DNA of 23,468 bases. Origin: Sphingobacteriaceae bacterium UBA2059. GTDB taxonomy: Bacteria > Bacteroidota > Bacteroidia > Sphingobacteriales > Sphingobacteriaceae. Shown here piece after piece: positions 7,282-13,440 of the stretch. Made by a program: the position numbers and the translations under genes. Position 1 is the stretch's first letter. Each line of letters opens with the position of its first letter. The stretch covers positions 30,281 to 53,748 of the forward strand of contig DDAL01000020.1 of the NCBI GenBank assembly GCA_002332615.1, read 5' to 3'. The notes beneath the pieces are model-generated. The model ran no database searches. It saw only the letters and a list, made by a program, of their open reading frames with translations, and was not told where the DNA came from.

Positions 7282-8512
7282 AGTCAATAATCAGGGTATA
7301 ATACTTTTGCAATTGATCCAGATAATTCATCTGCGCCATATTAAGCGCTTCCCAGGCATCAAGCACCGTGGTTAAGTCGCCCTTATTTTGCTGGTAGGCA
7401 AGCATGGATACCTGCATGTTCTTTTTTAATGCGCCGAGTATCTTGCTTTCAAAATTGACCAGCTGCTGCTCCATTGCAGGCAACTCGCCCTCTATGGATC
7501 GGGCCATGCCCAGCATGTCGGTAAGCATGGCTTCCTTTTGCTTGCGCATGGCTTGCTGCTCGAGGGTCATGGAGCGCAGTTCGGAGCGATACATGCGCGC
7601 CGACCAGGGTGCAATGGGTATAGATACCATGCCCATGAGTGTATACTGCGAAGGCATCATTTGGGTGCGGTTGCTCATGTGTTCGAAGCGTATGCGGAAA
7701 TCGGGTTTTGCCTGCTGGCGCATCAGGTTCAGGTTAAGATCCATAGCATGCAGGGTGCTTTCCATTCGTTTTATGTCGCTCCGGTTCTCTGCCAGGTAAG
7801 CTGTATCCAGCCGGGGCACTACTTCAACGCGCAGCTTTGTTGTGCTGTCTGCCGCCCAGGCCGAGCCGGCTGGCCGGTTCATTAAGGTATTAAGAGCTAT
7901 GCGGGTGCTGCGAATACTGCTTTGGGTCATGAGCAGGTTGTTTTCCGATTGGTGCAGGCGGCCCTTGGCTTTAAACACCTGGCTGAGCGTTCCCTGGTTG
8001 TATGGATAACGGATTTCGGCAAGTTTTTTCATGGTTGCCAGTATGCGCAGGTTTTCTTCTTCGTACTTCAGCCTTTTGCTTGCTATCAGCAGGGTAAAGT
8101 AAAGCTCTTTCGCGCGGGCATGTAAAAGGTTGCGGCCGGCAAGCTGCTCATGGCGTGTAATGGCCGACTGTGCCTGCAGGTACTTTGCTTTGGCCTTTAA
8201 GCGAGCCGGGTTGGGTATTTCCTGCTCGGCCGAGAACATCCAGCTTCCTTTTTCCTGAGGGTCCATTTTTGCAGCGCCGGGGTAGGGAGCCATATAAATA
8301 CCGGCCCCGATCATGGGTGCCATCCATGCGCCCGCTCCCGCTACTTTCGCGTCCTGGCTTCGGGCAGTGCTTTCATAGGCCTGCAGACCGGGGTTGTTGC
8401 GGTCTATCTCGCCGAGTATCTGCGAAAGGCTCAGTGTTGTGTCCTGGGCCCGGAGCCCGCTGCTGCCGAAAGCAAGCAGCAAAAACAATGCTATATAGCT
8501 AATGTGTTGCAT
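7211..8512 (-). CDS. TolC/CusC-like outer membrane efflux protein
   Basis: A 433-residue outer membrane factor that should form the exit duct of the tripartite metal pump. It has a cleavable signal peptide (probable cut after A22, SGLRA/QD) and no lipobox. The mature protein shows the long heptad-like alpha-helices of the family, for example residues near 95-150 and 185-215, and the repeat of this pattern in the second half. The start codon overlaps the end of the CusA C-terminal half by 14 nt, and its own last 71 nt overlap the first adaptor gene. The tail after about residue 415 is charged and proline-rich. That tail is encoded by the same DNA as the adaptor signal peptide, which may have shaped its composition. 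Identity as the pump's partner rests on operon position and the family pattern. Confidence 0.88.
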   Translation of the reverse strand: MQHISYIALFLLLAFGSSGLRAQDTTLSLSQILGEIDRNNPGLQAYESTARSQDAKVAGAGAWMAPMIGAGIYMAPYPGAAKMDPQEKGSWMFSAEQEIPNPARLKAKAKYLQAQSAITRHEQLAGRNLLHARAKELYFTLLIASKRLKYEEENLRILATMKKLAEIRYPYNQGTLSQVFKAKGRLHQSENNLLMTQSSIRSTRIALNTLMNRPAGSAWAADSTTKLRVEVVPRLDTAYLAENRSDIKRMESTLHAMDLNLNLMRQQAKPDFRIRFEHMSNRTQMMPSQYTLMGMVSIPIAPWSARMYRSELRSMTLEQQAMRKQKEAMLTDMLGMARSIEGELPAMEQQLVNFESKILGALKKNMQVSMLAYQQNKGDLTTVLDAWEALNMAQMNYLDQLQKYYTLIIDYEKTIEKQPDTYSPAAVRLQPAP

Positions 8513-10448
8513 GGTGTATGTCTAGTTTTCCAAATTTTCGCAGTTCGTACTCTTTGGTCATCAAAAAAATAAGCGGGGTAACGAGCAGTATATGGGTGGA
8601 CGATGTAAGCACGCCGCCGATCATGGGAAGCACGATGGGTTGCATGACATCGCTGCCGGCACCTGTAGACCATAGCACGGGTATGAGTCCGAAAAGGGCC
8701 ACGCATACGGTCATGATCTTAGGCCGCAGCCGCTTAGCCGCACCCTGTATCACATACTCCTGCAGATCCTCGCGGGTAATGGTCTGACTTGAATTGCCTT
8801 TAAGTTCTACCAGCTGCCGCATGGCGTCGTTTAGATAAATAACCATGACAACGCCGGTTTCTACTGCTATGCCAAACAGCGCTATAAAGCCCACCGCTAC
8901 GGCAACCGACAGGTTTACTCCCCAGAAATACACCAGGTAGGCACCTCCTATGAGTGCAAAGGGTATAGTTACCAGACTTAAAAAAGCTTCGCGCAACGAT
9001 TTGAACGCCAGGTAAAGCGACAGGAAGATAATGACAAGCACTACGGGCAGAATGTAGATAAGGGTTTGCTGCCCTCGTATAAGGTTTTCGTACTGGCCGC
9101 TCCACTCAATAAAATAGCCGTTTGGAAGCTTTAGCTCTTTGTTTAGCTTATCAATGGCCTGCTGCAGGGTTGAGCCCAGGTCTTTGTTGCGTACATTAAA
9201 CAATACAGCGCCTCTCAGCATGGCGTTTTCAGAGCTGATCATGGGTGGTCCGTCGGCAAATCGTATGTCTGTAACGGCCGAGAGCGGCACAATGCCGGCA
9301 TCGGGCGAGTTGAGAGGTATGCGTTTTATCTTATCGATGCTGTTGCGGTAATCCTGACCCAGCCTTACATGGATGTTAAAGCGCTGCCTTCCTTCAATAG
9401 TTGTGGCAAAGGGGCTGCCGCCAATGGCGGCTTCTACCGTTGTATTCACATCATCAACCGTAAGGCCGTAGCGCTGAAGCTGCTCGCGCAAAATGTTAAT
9501 TTCAAGGTACTTTCCGCCGCTTACGGGCTCTACATAGAGATCTTTAACTCCTTCTACGCCCTGGAGCAGCTGGTGTACCTGTTGCGAAACGGCTGCAATT
9601 TGTTTAAGATCCTGGCCGTATACCTTAACTCCGGCATCGGTACGGATACCGGTAGAAAGCATATTTATGCGGTTTATGATGGGCTGTGTCCAGCCGTTCA
9701 CCACGCCGGGTATTTGCAGCAGAGCATCCAGTTCGTTTATAATATCCTGCTTGCTAACACCGGGGCGCCAGTCTTTTTTGGGCTTCAGGGTAATAATGGT
9801 TTCGATCATGCTCATGGGTGAGTTGTCGGTAGCGGTATTTGCACGTCCGGCTTTGCCCAGCACTTTATCTACCTCGGGCACCGTTTTAATCAGCCTGTCC
9901 TGTACCTGCAAAATGCGTTTGGCTTCGGCATTGGATACATCGGGCAGGGTAACGGGCATAAAAAGAATGGATTGCTCGTCTAAAGGGGGCATAAACTCCC
10001 GACCCAGGCTCATGAGCATCGGAATGCTTATAAGCAGAGCAAGGATATTAATACCCAGGGTGGTACGGCGATTGCGCATGCAGGCCCTGATTACAGGTTC
10101 GTATATTTTTTCGAGCCTGCGGTTGAGCGGGTGCTCCTCCTCCGATCTGAACCGCCCTTTCATAAAAAAGGAAATGAGCACCGGCGCCAAGGTAACCACC
10201 AGCAAGGCATCGATAAGCAGGATGAAGGTTTTTGTATAAGCCAGCGGATGGAATAATTTGCCCTCCTGTCCGCTGAGCAGGAATACCGGCAGGAACGAGG
10301 TTATAATAATAAGCGTGGAGTAAAATACACCCCGCGACACTTGCTTGCAGGCTTTTTCGATAATGCTTAGCCGCTCGGCAGAGGATAGCGGTACGTACTT
10401 TTTGCCGGTATTTTTAGTATTGAAAAGCCGTTTTATCCGGTTAGTCAT
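8499..10448 (-). CDS. cusA: CusA-type heavy metal RND pump, C-terminal half (split gene)
   Basis: A 649-residue ORF covering the second part of a CusA/CzcA-family inner-membrane transporter, beginning in the cytoplasmic loop just before transmembrane helix 5 and running to the C-terminus. The three methionines that bind Cu(I)/Ag(I) in E. coli CusA (M573, M623, M672) have counterparts with identical spacing: M164 (FMPVTLPD), M214 (PMSMIET) and M263 (NMLSTG). Proton-relay residues E530 (AVETGVVM) and K577 (LRPKIMT) match E939 and K984. So specificity should be Cu/Ag, not Co/Zn/Cd. Its ATG overlaps the stop of the N-terminal half (ATGACTAA) and is preceded by a strong ribosome binding site. With the upstream ORF it totals 1082 residues, about the full family length, so nothing is missing. 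Confidence 0.92.
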   Translation of the reverse strand: MTNRIKRLFNTKNTGKKYVPLSSAERLSIIEKACKQVSRGVFYSTLIIITSFLPVFLLSGQEGKLFHPLAYTKTFILLIDALLVVTLAPVLISFFMKGRFRSEEEHPLNRRLEKIYEPVIRACMRNRRTTLGINILALLISIPMLMSLGREFMPPLDEQSILFMPVTLPDVSNAEAKRILQVQDRLIKTVPEVDKVLGKAGRANTATDNSPMSMIETIITLKPKKDWRPGVSKQDIINELDALLQIPGVVNGWTQPIINRINMLSTGIRTDAGVKVYGQDLKQIAAVSQQVHQLLQGVEGVKDLYVEPVSGGKYLEINILREQLQRYGLTVDDVNTTVEAAIGGSPFATTIEGRQRFNIHVRLGQDYRNSIDKIKRIPLNSPDAGIVPLSAVTDIRFADGPPMISSENAMLRGAVLFNVRNKDLGSTLQQAIDKLNKELKLPNGYFIEWSGQYENLIRGQQTLIYILPVVLVIIFLSLYLAFKSLREAFLSLVTIPFALIGGAYLVYFWGVNLSVAVAVGFIALFGIAVETGVVMVIYLNDAMRQLVELKGNSSQTITREDLQEYVIQGAAKRLRPKIMTVCVALFGLIPVLWSTGAGSDVMQPIVLPMIGGVLTSSTHILLVTPLIFLMTKEYELRKFGKLDIHHATH

Positions 10449-11742
10449 CGGTTCTTTCTCCTTTCTTTTGTTCGTTGAGCTGTGTTTGCCTTATGGCCAG
10501 GTGCTTGTAGGCGTTTTCGGCCATGATAATACCATTGTCGGCAATGACGCCTATGGCAAGGGCAATTCCTGTGAGCGACATGATGTTGGAAGAGATGTCA
10601 AATGCGTTGAGCAGGATAAAGCTCGCAGCAATGGTAACAGGAATTTGAATGATGATACTTGCTGCGCTTCGCCAGTGTAACAGGAACAAGATGACGATGA
10701 GCGATACCACCAGCATCTCTTCGATGAGGGTGTTTTTTATGGACGATATGGATTCCTCAATGAGCTCGCCGCGGTCGTACACAATATTAAACTTCATGCC
10801 GCCTGGCAGTCCTTTGCTAACCTCCCGCATCTTTTCTTTTACCTTACGTATTACCTGATCGGCGTTCTGGCCGTAGCGCAATACCACTATTCCGCCCACT
10901 GCTTCGCCCTGTCCATTGTAGTCGAATATGCCGAGCCTGCTTTCGCCTTCCATTTGTACGGTGGCTACATCGCGCACTTTGTAAGCAATGGAGTTTTGTG
11001 TTTTGACGGGAAGGTTTTCTATTTCCTGTATGGACTTAAGATAACCGCTGGTTTTGATAATATAGCCAATACCGCTCATTTCAAACTTGCGGCCTCCTGC
11101 TTCATTGTTATTGGCATTGACCGCCTGCATAACATCGGCCAAGGTAAGCTTGTAATAGTTTAACTTATCGGGGTCTATGCTTATCTGATATTGTTTCTGG
11201 AAACCGCCGAAAGAAGCGATTTCGCTTACCCCGGGTACGTTTTGCAGCGCAAAGCGTATGTACCAGTCCTGCACCGCCCGCTGCTCGCCCAGGTCCATGC
11301 CCGGTGCTTCGAGGGTGTACCATAATATATGGCCGACGCCTGTGCCCTCGGGACCCATGGTGGGCGTAACGCCCTTTGGAAGTGCTCCTCCTATGGAACT
11401 GAGCCGTTCGAGCACACGCGAGCGGGCCCAGTAGATGTCGGTTTCATCCTGGAAGACGATGTATACGAAGCTCATTCCAAACATGGAGTTGGCGCGTATG
11501 TATTTTACATTGGGCATGCCCTGCAGACTGGTAACCAGCGGATAGGTTATCTGATCTTCAATAATCTGGGGGCTGCGCCCCATCCACTCGGTAAACAGAA
11601 TGACTTGATTTTCCGAAAGGTCTGGTATGGCATCTATCTTGCTGTTTTTGATGGAGTATAAACCCAAGCCGAATAGCGCTGCTCCGAGCAGCAGTACCAG
11701 AAACCTGTTTCGCAGGGAAAATGCGATGAGTTTCTCAACCAT
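10441..11742 (-). CDS. cusA: CusA-type heavy metal RND pump, N-terminal half (split gene)
   Basis: A 433-residue ORF holding the first part of a CusA/CzcA-family pump: transmembrane helix 1 at about 12-30, the first periplasmic porter region (IPDLSENQVILFTEWMGRSP, WARSRVLERLS, GPEGTGVGHI) and helices 2-4 from about 340. It ends at the cytoplasmic loop after ADNGIIMAENAYKHL. D402 matches proton-relay D405 of E. coli CusA. The reading frame then stops after a short hydrophilic tail (QKKGERTDD) where related proteins continue into the next helix, which here is encoded by the overlapping +1-frame ORF. The half-pump is not expected to work alone. It starts 100 nt after the small HYC_CC_PP gene, with a terminator-like hairpin between them, so it may have its own promoter or rely on read-through. 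Confidence 0.92.
   Translation of the reverse strand: MVEKLIAFSLRNRFLVLLLGAALFGLGLYSIKNSKIDAIPDLSENQVILFTEWMGRSPQIIEDQITYPLVTSLQGMPNVKYIRANSMFGMSFVYIVFQDETDIYWARSRVLERLSSIGGALPKGVTPTMGPEGTGVGHILWYTLEAPGMDLGEQRAVQDWYIRFALQNVPGVSEIASFGGFQKQYQISIDPDKLNYYKLTLADVMQAVNANNNEAGGRKFEMSGIGYIIKTSGYLKSIQEIENLPVKTQNSIAYKVRDVATVQMEGESRLGIFDYNGQGEAVGGIVVLRYGQNADQVIRKVKEKMREVSKGLPGGMKFNIVYDRGELIEESISSIKNTLIEEMLVVSLIVILFLLHWRSAASIIIQIPVTIAASFILLNAFDISSNIMSLTGIALAIGVIADNGIIMAENAYKHLAIRQTQLNEQKKGERTDD
10458..10464 (-). promoter_or_regulatory. Strong Shine-Dalgarno sequence for the CusA C-terminal half
   Basis: On the minus strand AAAGGAG lies 9 nt before the ATG of the downstream half. Strong Shine-Dalgarno sequences are uncommon in Bacteroidota, and none is evident at most other starts in this window. 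It sits inside the last codons of the upstream half, so ribosomes finishing that ORF can restart here. This supports a real two-polypeptide arrangement over a sequencing error, although such a site could also stimulate frameshifting. Confidence 0.65.
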
Positions 11743-11792
11743 ATGATGCTGAATTGGCGATCTGAGATCAATAAGTAGTAAGTGTATCAGTT

Positions 11793-11820
11793 AAAAAGGC
11801 CGGCCAGCAGGAATGCCGGC
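11793..11820 (-). terminator. Intrinsic terminator between the HYC_CC_PP gene and the pump genes
   Basis: Read on the minus strand, GCCGGC (11820-11815), a 10-nt loop and GCCGGC (11804-11799) are followed by C and five T residues (11797-11793). This is a typical intrinsic terminator 22 nt after the stop of the small gene and 50 nt before the pump start. It implies partial or conditional separation of the small gene from the pump genes. Confidence 0.6.
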
Positions 11821-11842
11821 GGATGGTAAGACCGGACGGGGT

Positions 11843-12262
11843 TTACCTATATATAGACAGAGAAAGGTATATGCGGAATGTACAGTTTAGAACGAAGGAC
11901 GGCGTTCCTTTATAAGGTGGTGAATTTGAAAGCGGGTATTCTTCTATAATCGATGCAGGCAGAGAGGTAGCTGCATGATAAGCCAGGGGAATACAGCCCT
12001 GCACGCAAAAAGCCTTGGCCTGAAAGGTGTTTTGAGAAAGTTTTTGCGGGGCATCTACCTTTACCTGTTTTTGCTGATGCTTGCAGCAGCTTTTTTTAGA
12101 CTGCTTTTCGGTTTTCATTTTGCAGCTGCTGCACTTCTCGTCTTTCTTTGAGGCGAGGCTCCACTCTATAAGACGGCCCATGCAATAGTGAAAATGCACG
12201 GTAGCACCGGAGGAGCTGCCCAGATAAAAGAGGGCTAAAAGTGTAATTATGAACTTTTTCAT
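11843..12262 (-). CDS. HYC_CC_PP family small exported protein
   Basis: A 139-residue exported protein with the three signature elements that give the HYC_CC_PP family its descriptive name: HYC at 25-27 just after a short signal-like segment (residues 3-20), CC at 59-60 and PP at 115-116. Other potential metal ligands are a CxxC at 44-47, C86, C90, H61 and C127. The Lys-rich middle (40-70) is followed by a segment ending in FRIYLSLSIYR. The frame extends to a TTG at 12277, but the ATG at 12262 gives a standard Met-Lys-Lys start. The biochemical role is not known to me; many such genes sit beside heavy-metal RND pumps, as here, so a periplasmic metal-binding or sensing role is an inference. 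Confidence 0.75.
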   Translation of the reverse strand: MKKFIITLLALFYLGSSSGATVHFHYCMGRLIEWSLASKKDEKCSSCKMKTEKQSKKSCCKHQQKQVKVDAPQKLSQNTFQAKAFCVQGCIPLAYHAATSLPASIIEEYPLSNSPPYKGTPSFVLNCTFRIYLSLSIYR

Positions 12263-12349
12263 GCTTCTGCTTTGCAAATATCTGAAAAGTATTTGTTTTT
12301 ATAAGCCGGATGCTTAAGTCTTTTTATAGATTATACAGTACTTTGATGT

Positions 12350-13003
12350 ATGTTAAGTAAATCTGGTATTGGATATGGCCCCGACCCCGATGCTGTATAT
12401 CCAAATGAAGCTATAAAGAGCATATGCTTTATTAAAAATGTAATTACGCGTGCCAATATTGAAGTGGGAGAGTATACCTATTATCACGATGAAGACGGCG
12501 CTGAACGCTTTGAGGAGCATGTAACTCATCACTATGATTTTATTGGCGACAAGCTGATCATTGGAAAGTTTTGTGCTATCGCCAGGGGGATAGAATTTAT
12601 AATGAATGGCGCTAATCACAGGATGAAATCTGTAAGTGCTTATCCTTTTAACATAATGGGCGGCGGCTGGGAAACAGCGGTTCCGGCGCTGGCCGATCTT
12701 CCCCTAAAGGGCGATACGGTGGTGGGTAATGATGTGTGGATAGGGCAGAATGTAACCGTAATGCCTGGGGTGACAATAGGCGATGGAGTCATTATAGCGG
12801 CGAACAGTGTGATTACCAAAGATGTAAAGCCTTATTATATAACAGGCGGCAATCCTGCCAGGCTTATCAGGCAGCGCTTTGATGATGATTTGATTAATTA
12901 TTTGCTGGAACTTCGATGGTGGGACTGGCCTTCTGAGAAAATAAGCGACCATATGGACACTTTGTGCAGCGGAGACCTGGCGCTCATAAAAAAAGTGATA
13001 TAA
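12350..13003 (+). CDS. Vat family streptogramin A O-acetyltransferase-like protein
   Basis: A 217-residue left-handed beta-helix acetyltransferase that resembles the Vat enzymes, which inactivate streptogramin A antibiotics by acetyl-CoA-dependent O-acetylation. The opening GPDPDAVYPNEAIKSICFIK, the segment VGEYTYY (39-45), IIGKFCAI, the catalytic histidine H90 in MNGANHRM, GDTVVGNDVWIG, MPGVTIGDG and the ending WWDWP all follow Vat sequences. Hexapeptide repeats run from about 105 to 160. The 217-residue length fits (Vat proteins are about 210-220). It is transcribed divergently from the HYC_CC_PP gene with only 87 nt between start codons. There are no transposon traces, so it is probably a resident chromosomal gene. 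The true substrate could be another hydroxyl compound in the wider xenobiotic acetyltransferase group. Confidence 0.85.
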   Translation: MLSKSGIGYGPDPDAVYPNEAIKSICFIKNVITRANIEVGEYTYYHDEDGAERFEEHVTHHYDFIGDKLIIGKFCAIARGIEFIMNGANHRMKSVSAYPFNIMGGGWETAVPALADLPLKGDTVVGNDVWIGQNVTVMPGVTIGDGVIIAANSVITKDVKPYYITGGNPARLIRQRFDDDLINYLLELRWWDWPSEKISDHMDTLCSGDLALIKKVI

Positions 13004-13036
13004 AGCACTTTTACCCCTGTTTGTGGATAAGTGGAA

Positions 13037-13067
13037 AACTAGTGCCGGCTCTCTGCCGGCACTAGTT
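13037..13067. terminator. Perfect 13-bp hairpin after the vat-like gene
   Basis: AACTAGTGCCGGC (13037-13049) and its exact complement (13055-13067) enclose a 5-nt loop TCTCT. It lies 33 nt after the vat-like stop. No U run follows on the plus strand, so termination would be atypical. The 3' arm abuts the TATATTTG promoter box at 13069, so the hairpin DNA may also cover the -33 region of the nrd promoter. Confidence 0.5.
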
Positions 13068-13068
13068 C

Positions 13069-13076
13069 TATATTTG
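13069..13076 (+). promoter_or_regulatory. Bacteroidota-type -7 promoter box for the riboswitch-nrdDG transcript
   Basis: TATATTTG matches the TAnnTTTG consensus exactly. Transcription would begin near 13083, just before the cobalamin riboswitch. A good -33 TTTG is not visible; that position falls in the perfect hairpin. Confidence 0.55.
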
Positions 13077-13084
13077 TTGAAGGT

Positions 13085-13275
13085 TAACGGTGCCTGGTTT
13101 AAAGCCGGGCTTAAAAGGGAATATCGTGCAATTCGATAACAGTACCCGCTGCTGTAATTCTCAATGAACCCGCCCGGGGTGCCACTGTAGTTTATATGGG
13201 AAGGCCGGGGCAGAACAATGGGTGAGATAAGTCAGAAGACCTGCCGCTGTAATCTGGTTAAAGGAATATGCTTTC
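13085..13275 (+). promoter_or_regulatory. Cobalamin (B12) riboswitch upstream of nrdDG
   Basis: The conserved parts of the cobalamin aptamer appear in order: TTAAAAGGGAAT (13111-13122), CGTGCAATTCG (13125-13135), ACAGTACCCGCTGCTGTAA (13139-13157), the B12 box GCCACTG (13181-13187), ATGGGAAGGCCGGGG (13196-13210) and GTCAGAAGACCTGCC (13231-13245). Boundaries are approximate. It lies in the 437-nt leader between the vat-like gene and nrdD, and about 165 nt follow before the nrdD start as room for an expression platform. Bound cobalamin normally lowers expression of the downstream genes. Here that would turn off a B12-independent reductase when B12 is available, the known logic of B12 riboswitches on alternative isozymes. 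Confidence 0.9.
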
Positions 13276-13308
13276 GGGATTAAAGGCGTAGGTGTTTTCT
13301 TAAGGGCT

Positions 13309-13328
13309 GAGCATGCCAATGCTCTTTT
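13309..13328 (+). terminator. Candidate terminator in the riboswitch expression platform
   Basis: GAGCAT (13309-13314) and ATGCTC (13319-13324) enclose GCCA and are followed by TTTT. The stem is only 6 bp, so as an intrinsic terminator it is weak, but its place between aptamer and nrdD fits a transcription-level switch. The alternative antiterminator partner was not resolved by eye. Confidence 0.35.
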
Positions 13329-13440
13329 CCGGGCACGTGCTTGTGTCCTGTATTCTTAATGACCCTGCCTCTTTCCCTCCTTAGTATGCCTTGCCAGGTT
13401 ATAGAATACATTATTTGAAGTAAGCTATAATCGGATAAAA

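Noticed and set aside
8499..11742. CusA as a pseudogene
   Set aside because: All proton-relay and metal-binding residues are kept, combined length is complete and the second ORF has its own ribosome binding site. A sequencing error is still possible.
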